A stretch of 64,000 nucleotides of DNA. Origin: Marinobacter azerbaijanicus. GTDB lineage: Bacteria > Pseudomonadota > Gammaproteobacteria > Pseudomonadales > Oleiphilaceae. The notes beneath the pieces were generated by a model. The model saw nothing but the letters and a program-made list of their open reading frames with translations. It was not told the DNA's origin and ran no database searches. The stretch is from positions 1 to 64,000 of the forward strand of contig NZ_JASSVS010000013.1 in the NCBI RefSeq assembly GCF_030250645.1, written 5' to 3'. Of this stretch, positions 37,765 to 46,440 are shown one piece after another (position 1 is the first letter of the stretch; each line of letters begins with the position of its first letter). The position numbers and the translations under genes are program-made.

Positions 37765-37793
37765 TTCGTAAGCCCGGGATTTCCTGCTAGAAT
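37765..37793 (+). promoter_or_regulatory. Sigma-70-type promoter of ilvE
   Basis: TTCGTA (37765-37770), a 17-nt spacer and TAGAAT (37788-37793), with TGC just before the -10 (an extended -10). It ends 39 nt before the ilvE ATG. Confidence 0.55.
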
Positions 37794-37832
37794 GCCGGTT
37801 TCCCGAATAAGAGCGCTTTAGGAGCAGAAACA

Positions 37833-38759
37833 ATGTCGATGGCTGATCGTGATGGCTTCATCTGGCTGGATGGTGAAATGGTTCCCTGGCGGGAAGCCAA
37901 AACCCACGTGCTGACCCACACACTGCACTACGGCCTGGGCTGTTTCGAGGGTGTGCGTGCTTATAGCACCGAGAAGGGCGCAGCGATTTTCCGCCTGAAA
38001 GAACATACCGACCGTCTGTTCCGCTCCGCCCATATCCTGAATATGACCATGCCATTCAGCAAGGACGAGCTGAATGCCGCGCAATGTGCCGCGGTAAGGG
38101 AAAACAACCTGGATGAGGCCTACCTGCGCCCGATGGTGTTTCTGGGCTCCGAAGGCATGGGCCTGCGTGCCGACAACCTGAAGGTACACGTAATGGTGGC
38201 GGCGTGGAGCTGGCCGTCCTACATGTCGCCGGAAGCCAAGGAACTGGGCATCAAGGTTCGGACATCCTCCTACACCCGGCACCACGTCAACATCACCATG
38301 TGTAAGGCGAAGGCCAACGGTAACTACATCAATTCCATGCTGGCCCTGAATGAAGCCATCGCCAGTGGCTGTGAAGAGGCCCTGTTGCTGGATAACGAGG
38401 GTTACGTGGCGGAAGGCTCTGGCGAGAATATTTTCATCATGCGTGATGGCGTTCTGCATACACCGGAGCTGACCTCCTGCCTGGAAGGCATTACCCGTCA
38501 GACCATTCTGGATTTCGCCAAAGAGCTCAACATTCCGGTAAAAGAGCGCCGCATTACCCGGGATGAGGTCTATATCGCAGACGAAGCCTTCTTCACGGGT
38601 ACTGCGGCCGAAGTACTGCCGATCCGTGAACTGGATGGCCGTGTGATCGGCGCTGGCAAGCGGGGCCCGCTGACCGAGAAGTTGCAGGGCATGTATTTCG
38701 ACGCGGTGAAGGGCAAGAGCGAAGCCCACTCACAGTGGCTGACACCGGTTAACGGCTAA
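37833..38759 (+). CDS. ilvE: Branched-chain amino acid aminotransferase
   Basis: A PLP fold-type IV transaminase of 308 residues that performs the last step of Ile, Leu and Val synthesis, using glutamate as amino donor. The PLP Lys is near 160 in KAKANGNYINSM. The class IV signature EGSGENIF and FFTGTAAEVLPI near the C-terminus are present. Its length equals that of the E. coli enzyme. TAGGAGCAG precedes the ATG, and a promoter is visible upstream. The small DUF6165 gene follows after 37 bp. Confidence 0.96.
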   Translation: MSMADRDGFIWLDGEMVPWREAKTHVLTHTLHYGLGCFEGVRAYSTEKGAAIFRLKEHTDRLFRSAHILNMTMPFSKDELNAAQCAAVRENNLDEAYLRPMVFLGSEGMGLRADNLKVHVMVAAWSWPSYMSPEAKELGIKVRTSSYTRHHVNITMCKAKANGNYINSMLALNEAIASGCEEALLLDNEGYVAEGSGENIFIMRDGVLHTPELTSCLEGITRQTILDFAKELNIPVKERRITRDEVYIADEAFFTGTAAEVLPIRELDGRVIGAGKRGPLTEKLQGMYFDAVKGKSEAHSQWLTPVNG

Positions 38760-38796
38760 TCCCGTGTTCCATTAACAACACCTGCAGGAAGAGCAA

Positions 38797-39201
38797 ATGG
38801 CAGACGTTATCAAAGTGCCGGTCTCCTTCGGCGAAGTGCTGGACAAGATCACCATCCTGGAGATCAAATCCGAACGGATTGCAGACCCGGAGAAGGTCAA
38901 AAACGTTCGTCTTGAACTGGATGAGCTGAGCGCCACGTGGGATGAAGCTGTTCAGGATCAGGCTGCCATTGCGGATCTGCGCAAGCAGCTGAAAGCCGTT
39001 AACGAGGAACTCTGGGAAATCGAAGACGACATCCGCGACCAGGAAGCTGCCCAGGATTTTGGCCCCAGGTTCATTGAGCTGGCCCGCGCTGTTTACGTGA
39101 CCAACGACAAGCGCGCCGCCATCAAAAAAGATGTCAACCTGGCCCTGGGCTCCCGCTTCGTAGAAGAAAAGTCCTACCAGGACTACACCGCTCGCAAATA
39201 A
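38797..39201 (+). CDS. DUF6165 family protein
   Basis: A 134-residue soluble, highly charged protein of unknown function. VPVSFGEVLDKITILEIKSE at the N-terminus and a central helix with heptad character (about 40-85) are visible. I recognise it as DUF6165, a family often found near LPS or envelope sugar genes. Here it sits at the border of the envelope cluster, behind ilvE. No catalytic motif is apparent. CAGGAAGAG precedes the ATG. Confidence 0.8.
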   Translation: MADVIKVPVSFGEVLDKITILEIKSERIADPEKVKNVRLELDELSATWDEAVQDQAAIADLRKQLKAVNEELWEIEDDIRDQEAAQDFGPRFIELARAVYVTNDKRAAIKKDVNLALGSRFVEEKSYQDYTARK

Positions 39202-39215
39202 CGGTCTCTCTACCC

Positions 39216-39252
39216 GTAGGTCGGATTAGGCCCAAAGGGCCGTAATCCGACA
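39216..39252 (+). repeat. REP palindrome, GGGCC-loop type
   Basis: It begins GTAGGTCGGATTAGG and ends CGTAATCCGACA around CCCAAAGGGC. It lies 14 bp after the DUF6165 stop between converging genes. A decayed half-copy (GTAACGCGACA) follows at 39259-39269. Same subfamily as 84-120. Confidence 0.85.
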
Positions 39253-39305
39253 ATGAGCGTAACGCGACAACCCAACCCGGCGCCGAACCCCAAATCCGGC
39301 GCCAA

Positions 39306-40364
39306 CTACTTCCTACCCTGTGCCTCAACCCACCGATCCAACATCCCGGTAACATCCTCCACAGAAACCATCTCCATCGCCCCCTCAAATTCCGCCTTGG
39401 CCCCCCAGCGAGCCTCGTCGACGGATTTACCGGTGAACCGCTCCAGTGCTTCGGGGTACCGATTAACACACCATTCAAGCGAGTTGTACGGTCCCGAACG
39501 ATAAGGATTGCTCGCCGCATAAATGCCGAGCACATCAGTACCCATCGCACTGGCAATGTGGGCCGGGCCGGTATCCGGAGCCACAGCCAGGTCGGCATGG
39601 CCTAGCAGCGCAGCCAGTTGTTTCAATGTATCCTTGCCGCAGATGTTATGGACCTGCTCTTCCATGGCGTTCTCTATCGCAGAACAGAATTCCGCCTCAA
39701 AAGGTGCCGGGCTGCCCACCAGAATCACCTTCATTCCATGAACACGGATTGCGTGATCGGCCAACCTTGCATAGCGTTCCGCCGGCCAGTTGCGAAGGGT
39801 GTGACTGGCGCAGGGGCTGATCACCAGGTTCTTGCGGTCCGTTGCCAACTGGCGGCGGGCAAACTCGTGATCTTCATCGGACAGGGGGATGCTCCATTTT
39901 GGTGCGGCTGGTTTCAGCCCTAACGGCTCAAGAAAACTCGCCAGGCAGTCCCGCACATGCTGCTGCGGCGCCGGAGCAATCCGCCGGTTAATGAACAGGC
40001 TGTGCAGGTCCTTGCTGCGCGCCTTGTCATAGCCGACTCTTACCCTGGCAGGGATCATCGCCGCTGCCAGGTTGGCCCTGAATGCCACCTGCATATGGAG
40101 GAGTGCATCAAACTTCCGGGTTTTCAGGGTGTTGCGCAAGTCCGCGTAGCCCTTTCGGCCGGCTTTCTTGTCGAAAATGATGAATTCAACGCCAGGCAGG
40201 TCGCCAATGAGTTTGGCTTCAATCTTGCCGATCACCCAGGTGATTTTCACTCCGGGCAATTGCTCCTGAAGACTCAGTACAACGGGGATTACGTGGGTAA
40301 CGTCGCCAATGGCTGAAAGGCGGAGGATGCAGATGGAGTTGATCAAGTTACGGTCCGTTTCCAA
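39306..40364 (-). CDS. Glycosyltransferase family 9 (heptosyltransferase-like)
   Basis: A 352-residue GT9 protein likely to add a heptose or similar sugar to the inner LPS core on the cytoplasmic face. The N-terminus ICILRLSAIGDVTHVIPVV and the C-terminal nucleotide-sugar site DLAVAPDTGPAHIASAMGTD are hallmarks of WaaC/WaaF proteins. WaaC or WaaF specificity cannot be assigned by eye. The long form starts at a TTG; a second TTG six codons on would also fit the conserved start. It is divergent from the Kdo kinase gene. Confidence 0.85.
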   Translation of the reverse strand: METDRNLINSICILRLSAIGDVTHVIPVVLSLQEQLPGVKITWVIGKIEAKLIGDLPGVEFIIFDKKAGRKGYADLRNTLKTRKFDALLHMQVAFRANLAAAMIPARVRVGYDKARSKDLHSLFINRRIAPAPQQHVRDCLASFLEPLGLKPAAPKWSIPLSDEDHEFARRQLATDRKNLVISPCASHTLRNWPAERYARLADHAIRVHGMKVILVGSPAPFEAEFCSAIENAMEEQVHNICGKDTLKQLAALLGHADLAVAPDTGPAHIASAMGTDVLGIYAASNPYRSGPYNSLEWCVNRYPEALERFTGKSVDEARWGAKAEFEGAMEMVSVEDVTGMLDRWVEAQGRK

Positions 40365-40500
40365 TCTTTAGCTGCCGGATGTGGAGCCGGGAGGGGCTCG
40401 TTGGTAAACTGTGCGCCATTCTACCGTACTTGGGCTTGGCCTTCCCAGCACGCTCAGGTGTGACGCTTTCTCTTGTTTTTTCGGTAACCGGGTACCCTAT

Positions 40501-41217
40501 ATGGTTGAGTCTGAAATTTGTATCCGGGAGAGGGGGGCGGCGATGCTGGTCCATCCCAGGTACCAGGGCAGAGTTACGACCAACTGGTTTGATCCCGCCT
40601 ATTGGGGGCAGAATGCCCGTCCCGTCGGCAGTGGTGGTCGGGGAGGTGCCTGGTTTTTGCAAGCCGGAGAGGACAAGTTGGTGCTCAGACAGTATCGCCG
40701 CGGCGGGTGGATGGCTAAAGTGTCTCAGAGCTCTTATGGGTATATCCGCGAGTCGGAGGTGCGTTCCTTTGCTGAGTTCCGATTACTGAGCCAGTTGATA
40801 GGTCTGGGGCTCCCGGTGCCTCGCCCTGTTGCAGCCTGGTACCGGAAGCTCTCACCAATACAATATCGTGCGGCTATTATAATTGAGGAGCTTGAGGGCA
40901 CAACGCCTTTGGCTGAGTTGCTTGAGGCGATGGGCAGGCAGGCTTGGGCATCTCTTGGCAGCACGGTTCGAAAATTTCATGATGCCGGCGTTATGCACGC
41001 GGATCTGAATTGTTTCAATGTCCTGGTTCGTGACGATAAATTTTTCCTGATCGATTTCGATAAAGGCGCTATCAAATCAGCGAATTCGGCCGCCGGCTGG
41101 AAGGACCAGAACCTTTCGAGACTGTATCGATCTCTGGTGAAAGTCAGTGGCGGAGAATCATCATCTCTGCAGCAGGGCTGGCAGTCATTCCTCGATGGTT
41201 ATGGTCAATCCTCTTGA
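40501..41217 (+). CDS. kdkA: 3-deoxy-D-manno-octulosonic acid (Kdo) kinase
   Basis: KdkA phosphorylates a Kdo residue of the LPS inner core. The 238-residue protein has a kinase-like fold: Gly-rich GSGGRGGAWF, catalytic loop HADLNCFNVLV and metal motif LIDFDKG. The ATG at 40501 is chosen because MVESEICIRERG gives the family length (about 240); an in-frame start at 40411 adds a non-conserved leader overlapping the divergent promoter. Phospho-Kdo is typical where the inner core has a single Kdo. It overlaps or abuts the next gene. Confidence 0.87.
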   Translation: MVESEICIRERGAAMLVHPRYQGRVTTNWFDPAYWGQNARPVGSGGRGGAWFLQAGEDKLVLRQYRRGGWMAKVSQSSYGYIRESEVRSFAEFRLLSQLIGLGLPVPRPVAAWYRKLSPIQYRAAIIIEELEGTTPLAELLEAMGRQAWASLGSTVRKFHDAGVMHADLNCFNVLVRDDKFFLIDFDKGAIKSANSAAGWKDQNLSRLYRSLVKVSGGESSSLQQGWQSFLDGYGQSS

Positions 41218-41246
41218 ATCGAACGTTTTCTTCTCGGCAGGTTGTT

Positions 41247-42359
41247 ATGAATTCTAAGAGTAGCGCGCCGGTTGTCCTGTGCATCACTGATTCTTGTGAT
41301 CTGCCGGAGTCTGAGCTTTTTATCGGTCTTCACCAGGCTGGGCTCCAGATAGAGGTGATGGCGAATCCCAGGGGACGACATTATAAGCGGATAGAGCAGT
41401 CAGGCGTGCCCATTTCCCCTATTGCGCTGACGGGAAGGTTTGACAGGGTCGGAACCCGACAGATCAGAGAGAAACTGAAATCCCGGCCATTTACCGTGGT
41501 GCAGTCATTTAATCCCAGGGCACTGGCCTGTTCTCTGCGGGCGTCCAGAGGAATGAACGTCAAAATTGTCGTTTACCGTGGGGTGATTGGAAATGTCGGC
41601 GTCTGGAGTCCTGAGTCCTGGATTACCTTTCTGCACCCCAGAGTTGACCGGATTGTGTGTGTGTCGGATGCTGTCAAAAGGTATTTTCTGAATATCCGTT
41701 TTCTGGGCAGAAGGATTTCTCCTCACAAGATTGTCCGCATATATAAAGGTCATAATCTTGAGTGGTATACAAAGCCACCGGCTGATCTTTCGGAGTTCGG
41801 TTTCCCCGATAACGCATTCGTATTCTGTTGCACCGGTCGCGATCGGCCTGGTAAGGGCTTTGGTACCCTGATTGAGTCCATGGAGTACATGGAGGACGAC
41901 TCTCCGGTCTGCCTCTTGCTCGTTGGTGATCTGTTGGAAAATCAGGAACTGGCCTCAAGAATCCGAAGCTCCCGGCATCCGGATCGTATCCGGTTAGCAG
42001 GCTTTCGGACGGATGCCCCCCAGGTCGCTGCCGCTTGTGATGGTCTGGTTTTACCGTCTGAAAGCGAAGGCCTGCCTCGAGTAGTTATAGAAGCTATGGC
42101 ATACCGACGCCCCGTGGTGGTGACCGAAGCCGGCGGAATGCCAGAACTTGTCAGGCACGATATGGATGGACTGGTTGTTCCGGTCAGGGATCCGGCTGCC
42201 TTGGCCGGTGCAATGGACAGAATTGCTCGGGATCCTCTGTTGGCAAGAACGCTTGGCGACAACGGCTACCAGCGCATCAGTTCTGATTTCAACACGAATA
42301 CTACCGTACAGCAGACACTTGAGCTCTATCAGGAGCTTACCAACGAGCTTCACGCATGA
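41247..42359 (+). CDS. Glycosyltransferase family 4
   Basis: A 370-residue GT-B glycosyltransferase. The C-terminal half has CTGRDRPGKGFGTLIESMEY and the donor-binding motif PSESEGLPRVVIEAMAYRRP with the ExxxxxxxE pair. The acceptor and sugar are unknown; the context is LPS core or surface polysaccharide. The ATG at 41247 has GGCAGG upstream; an in-frame TTG at 41214 overlapping the kdkA stop is an alternative that would couple translation. The stop overlaps the next ATG (ATGA). Confidence 0.85.
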   Translation: MNSKSSAPVVLCITDSCDLPESELFIGLHQAGLQIEVMANPRGRHYKRIEQSGVPISPIALTGRFDRVGTRQIREKLKSRPFTVVQSFNPRALACSLRASRGMNVKIVVYRGVIGNVGVWSPESWITFLHPRVDRIVCVSDAVKRYFLNIRFLGRRISPHKIVRIYKGHNLEWYTKPPADLSEFGFPDNAFVFCCTGRDRPGKGFGTLIESMEYMEDDSPVCLLLVGDLLENQELASRIRSSRHPDRIRLAGFRTDAPQVAAACDGLVLPSESEGLPRVVIEAMAYRRPVVVTEAGGMPELVRHDMDGLVVPVRDPAALAGAMDRIARDPLLARTLGDNGYQRISSDFNTNTTVQQTLELYQELTNELHA

Positions 42360-43423
42360 AAAAATACCTGTTTTTTGTCAATCAGCCTTACTCCTATTCC
42401 ATACTCCGTCCACTCCAGGAGGAAATCCGGAAGCGTGGAGACGATGTTGCGTGGTTTGTGGCGGGCTGCACAGCTGCCCCTCTCCGACCAGATGAAAAAC
42501 ACCTGAAAACGGTTGCAGAGGTGATGGACTACAATGCCATCGCCACCTTTGTTCCCGGAGATTGGGTGCCGTATTTTTTTCCTGGCATAAAAGTTGAGGT
42601 GTTTCACGGTATGGCTCGCAACAAACGCGGCCACAGCCGTGAAGATGAAAGCGATCATTACCGGATCCGAGGCTGGTTTGATCTCTATTGCACTCACGCT
42701 GAACGGGATACGGCCAAGTTCAGGGAGCTCGCGGAAAAGCATCGCCACTTTTCCGTGGCCCATACCGGATGGCCGAAACTTGACCCACTGTTGTCGAAGG
42801 CTGCGCGGGGTAAAAGGAAGCGCGAAGACGGTGAGCTTCCGGTGGTTTTCTATGCGTCAACGTTCAGCCGATCAGTCACCTCTGCGCCGGATCTGGTAGG
42901 AAAAATCGCTGAACTATCCAGAAGTGGTCGCTGGAAGTTTATCGTCACTCTTCATCCCAAGATGGACCCAGAGGTGGTCGAGCAGTACCGGAGCCTGGCG
43001 GGCGAGAATCTGCGCTTTGTGGAGAGTGATGAGGACCTGCTCCCGATTTTGCCTGAAGCAGATGTTATGCTTTGTGATACCTCCTCCATTATGTTCGAGT
43101 TCATGTTTCTGGATCGGCCGGTAGTCACTTACAGAACGAAAATGCCCGGTCCGTACCTGATTGATGTTCAGGAGGTTGAAGAGGTAGAGACAGCGCTGCA
43201 GGAGGCACTTGAGTACCCTGCAGAGCTTATGGAGGCGACACGGGCGCTCTGCGACAATCTTCACAGCTTCCGTGATGGGTGCTCCAGTGCCCGAGTAATG
43301 AGTGCGGTGGATGACTTTTTGGAGCAGCACCATGGAGAGTTAAAGAGAAAGCCTCTGAACCTGGTGAGGAAAATTAAAGTACGCCGCAGGCTGTCTCGGG
43401 AAATGAAGTTGAATCCTTTCTAA
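42356..43423 (+). CDS. CDP-glycerol glycerophosphotransferase-family protein
   Basis: A 355-residue protein of the TagB/TagF-like family, which transfers glycerol-phosphate or ribitol-phosphate from CDP precursors in Gram-positive teichoic acids and some Gram-negative capsules and LPS. Family features seen are VFHGMARNKRG, a TGWPKLD segment, TLHPKMD and ADVMLCDTSSIMFEFMFLDR with the conserved Asp-Ser-Ser. No membrane helix is evident; the C-terminus is basic. Third gene of the short plus-strand kdkA-GT4-transferase unit, overlapping GT4 by 4 bp and converging with the next gene. Confidence 0.8.
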   Translation: MKKYLFFVNQPYSYSILRPLQEEIRKRGDDVAWFVAGCTAAPLRPDEKHLKTVAEVMDYNAIATFVPGDWVPYFFPGIKVEVFHGMARNKRGHSREDESDHYRIRGWFDLYCTHAERDTAKFRELAEKHRHFSVAHTGWPKLDPLLSKAARGKRKREDGELPVVFYASTFSRSVTSAPDLVGKIAELSRSGRWKFIVTLHPKMDPEVVEQYRSLAGENLRFVESDEDLLPILPEADVMLCDTSSIMFEFMFLDRPVVTYRTKMPGPYLIDVQEVEEVETALQEALEYPAELMEATRALCDNLHSFRDGCSSARVMSAVDDFLEQHHGELKRKPLNLVRKIKVRRRLSREMKLNPF

Positions 43424-44352
43424 AAACGTTTCTCACGGTAGTCCTCCCGCAACTTTTCCAGAGCACTATTAAGTCGCTCAACGGTTTGGGCAAGCGCCGT
43501 GTCCGAGGAAAGTTGCTCGTCCCTGTGTTCAACCAGCGATTTGAGACTTTCTATCAAGTGATCCCGTTGCTTTGAGGGCGAGGCTCTTAATGCATATGGT
43601 AACCTGGCCCACTTTTCTGGCCCGATGCCAATTTTGTTTAATCCACGTTTTCCTCGATTTTCCATTGACTTCCACACCGGCGGTGTTTGTTGGTACACCA
43701 TAGGTAGTGGTTGAATCTTCAAGTTGATAGACATAGATTCGGCCCAGTCAAACCATTTCTCGTCGGCGAAGTTTGGAGCAAACCTAACCGCAACCCAAGG
43801 GATTCTCAAAAGATCCGAGGTGATCGCTCCGTGCATTGCTTCGGTAATTACTGCTTTGCAGTGAGAAATTGAATCCAGGAAAGACTCCACCGATTGCCTC
43901 GGAGAAATAAAGCGCAGTCCTGCTGCATCGCAGACCGATTGCCAATCAACGTAACGCTCGCTCCCATGGTGAGGCACAAAACCAACATCGGTTCCGAGCT
44001 CTTCGATGTGGCCCTCAGGTAAGTTCTTAAGCAGGTATGCTCCGTCACCGATGACCTTATCGGGACTAAGGCCCAGCCCTCGGGCAGTCCTTGGCCCACG
44101 AACACCGTAGACTCGGCAGCGACTGTCCAGGACAGGAAGATCAACCCCCCAACTGCCTGATGAGAAGATTACGATGCGAGGTGTAAGAGCGAGTTTTGTC
44201 TCGAATCTGCGGGCCTTCAGTAATGTGCCGATACCGAGGAAATGAATGCCATCTTCTTCGCTCAGGCATTCGGGTATGAGCTTGGGCCAAAGCCAGTTAT
44301 TCAGGTCATCCCCAAAGTTCATTTTTTCAGGGGAGTGTTTGTCAATCTTCAT
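43420..44352 (-). CDS. Polysaccharide pyruvyl transferase-family protein
   Basis: A 310-residue protein with the family start NFGDDLNNWLWPKL, a central RVYGVRGPRTARGLGL (the usual VRGPRT) and IGDGAYLL, and a C-terminal half with ITEAMHGAITSDLLRIPWVA containing the conserved His. Family members add pyruvate ketals to sugars from PEP. The last 60 residues are charged and probably coiled. It overlaps its upstream partner (the ligase fusion) by 11 bp and converges with the CDP-glycerol-type gene by 4 bp. Confidence 0.8.
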   Translation of the reverse strand: MKIDKHSPEKMNFGDDLNNWLWPKLIPECLSEEDGIHFLGIGTLLKARRFETKLALTPRIVIFSSGSWGVDLPVLDSRCRVYGVRGPRTARGLGLSPDKVIGDGAYLLKNLPEGHIEELGTDVGFVPHHGSERYVDWQSVCDAAGLRFISPRQSVESFLDSISHCKAVITEAMHGAITSDLLRIPWVAVRFAPNFADEKWFDWAESMSINLKIQPLPMVYQQTPPVWKSMENRGKRGLNKIGIGPEKWARLPYALRASPSKQRDHLIESLKSLVEHRDEQLSSDTALAQTVERLNSALEKLREDYREKRF

Positions 44353-46384
44353 CTTTTCCTAAAGGTTGGTCGATGGAAGTTCGTCCCAGCGTCCAGAGCC
44401 CTGCATATTTGTTAAACGTAACCTGTGAATACGTCACAGCGGTCAAATAGCCCACGGCGCCATCCAGGAAACCAAACCGGATAAAATAAACCTGTACAAA
44501 AGTCATCACCCCGCGAAGCGTCGGGTAGAGCATTGTCCTGGTTTTCTTGCCCCTCCGATGTTTCTCCATAGCACCTAGCCATGCGTATTTGGCACTCTTC
44601 TCAAGGGAATGCCCAAAATCCCGATGGGTGTAATGGGTCAGGCGGCCGCGAAGGGTTCTGGTTTTGCGACCTTCGGGAATCAGGATCCGTTCGTGTACCA
44701 GGGCATCGGAAAAGCTGACCCCCTCTCTGCGGAACAGTCGGAGGGGGGCTCGCCCGCTCCTCCCGAAATCCAGCCGTTTGCCGTAGATGGTTACCGCCCA
44801 GGGCAGCTTGTACGCGTCTGCATCTGGCTCTGCAAGGTGATGGTTGATCTCCTTGGCCAGTTCCGGTGTGATCCGCTCGTCGGCATCCAGTGAAAGCACC
44901 CATTCGCCAGTCGCTTTCTCCAGGGCTCTCTGTTTCTGAACCCCGAATCCCGGCCAGTCCGTCACTTCAACAACGTCGGCGTACTCTTTGGCAATTTCAG
45001 CCGTCCTGTCACTGCTGCCACTATCAAGAACGATGATTTCATCCGCCACGAGTCTTGCGGACTTAAGGCAGTCGGCAATGTGGTGTTCCTCGTCTTTGGC
45101 AATAATTGTGGCAGAGACTTTCACCTTGCGCTGACGGAAATACGAAGCGCTGAGTTCAGCTAACAACGCTGATGCCAGGCCCGCAATGGCCAGCAGATAA
45201 AAGGTAAGGAAAAGACTTCGGTTGAACGTGGCCTCAGTGAGCCCGAATACCAGGTAACCGGCGCTTACCATTGTGCCCGCCACTGCAATGTGAGCACTGG
45301 GTTTATGACTGTTGAAAACATTTTTGGCGAATATGACCATAGGTATGAAGATCAGAAATCCCCAGCTTAGAATGCCGGGAATGCCACTGGTTGCTGCATT
45401 GTTGAGAAGATCGTTGTGAGCATGGCCGGTACAGCAATTCTTCAGGCGAGTGTATTCGGGATGAGAATCCGCCAGGTTTTCAATGGCTGAGCTGTAACCG
45501 CCAAGGCCGACGCCAGTCCATGGGTGCTCCATAAAAATATTAGCGGTTACCTGCCAGAGCTCAAGGCGTATCTCTATTCCCGGTTCAAGCACCTTGCCCT
45601 CGAGAGCGTCCTCAATGGACTGGTGCATGCGATCACTGCTGAACAGGAGGGCCAATGAGATAACTGCAACTGCCGCTAAACCTGGCAGGCGCAGCTTGGG
45701 GCCGACCAATGGCAGCAAAAGAATCAGGAGAACGGGAAGGGCAATAAGGTTGCTTCTGGTCCCCGAAAGCATGGAAATAACAATCGCTGTCGCTCCGAGA
45801 CCTAAAACAGCAATCGCCGCAGGAGTTTTACCAGTTCTGGCAAAATAGGAGCCACCAACAAGAGCAAGGACTCCCCCGAGCAGGGCAAGGTTGCCAAAAC
45901 TGATCGGGTTAATGCCAGCGCCGAATCGGGTGGTGAGCAGCTGCTCGAAGCTCTCATATTCAGTCGCAAGCGCAATCAGCAATGCTACCAGCGAGGAAAG
46001 GGCAACAAGTGCCGTGGCCAGGAAGAAGTGGCGAGCGCGAAAACCGACTGCGGTAAGGGCCACCACCAGCGGCCAGAACAGGATAAACCGGGCGTGTGTG
46101 CCAAAGGTTTTTCCACCTTCATAATCAAAGCCTTCCAGTGCCCATGACAGGGAGCTTACGAGCACAAAAAACCAGAACGCAAAATGCAGTAATCGAAGCT
46201 CTTTAGGCGTATCCCAGCCAGCTTTCTGCAAGGTTTTTTTGTAGATGAAAACCAGTCCGGAGATTGCCAGAAGCAGAGTGGCGATTGCCAGGATGCTGGA
46301 AGACAACAATGCCCCCCCGAGGCCTACCATGATCAGGACAACGGGAAACATGCGAGTTGGTTGGTTCATGTTGATTCGGTCCAT
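44342..46384 (-). CDS. O-antigen ligase / family 2 glycosyltransferase fusion
   Basis: A 680-residue two-part protein. Residues 1-415 are a polytopic membrane domain with about 10-12 helices and a large periplasmic loop around 285-325 (VTANIFMEHPWTGVGLGGYS, CCTGHAHNDLLN), typical of O-antigen ligase (Wzy_C/WaaL). From about 420 a cytosolic GT2 domain follows: VSATIIAKDEEHHIADCLKS, DSGSSDRTAEIAK, then WVLSLDADERITPELAKEI. It resembles WaaE/LgtF-type beta-glycosyltransferases. These functions are normally separate genes. No frameshift is evident, and GC and codon use are even across the junction. Confidence 0.83.
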   Translation of the reverse strand: MDRINMNQPTRMFPVVLIMVGLGGALLSSSILAIATLLLAISGLVFIYKKTLQKAGWDTPKELRLLHFAFWFFVLVSSLSWALEGFDYEGGKTFGTHARFILFWPLVVALTAVGFRARHFFLATALVALSSLVALLIALATEYESFEQLLTTRFGAGINPISFGNLALLGGVLALVGGSYFARTGKTPAAIAVLGLGATAIVISMLSGTRSNLIALPVLLILLLPLVGPKLRLPGLAAVAVISLALLFSSDRMHQSIEDALEGKVLEPGIEIRLELWQVTANIFMEHPWTGVGLGGYSSAIENLADSHPEYTRLKNCCTGHAHNDLLNNAATSGIPGILSWGFLIFIPMVIFAKNVFNSHKPSAHIAVAGTMVSAGYLVFGLTEATFNRSLFLTFYLLAIAGLASALLAELSASYFRQRKVKVSATIIAKDEEHHIADCLKSARLVADEIIVLDSGSSDRTAEIAKEYADVVEVTDWPGFGVQKQRALEKATGEWVLSLDADERITPELAKEINHHLAEPDADAYKLPWAVTIYGKRLDFGRSGRAPLRLFRREGVSFSDALVHERILIPEGRKTRTLRGRLTHYTHRDFGHSLEKSAKYAWLGAMEKHRRGKKTRTMLYPTLRGVMTFVQVYFIRFGFLDGAVGYLTAVTYSQVTFNKYAGLWTLGRTSIDQPLGKDED

Positions 46385-46440
46385 TTAAACCACACCTGAG
46401 AACAAGCTAAAAGTGGTGCAAGTTGTTGGTCGGTCGAGGT

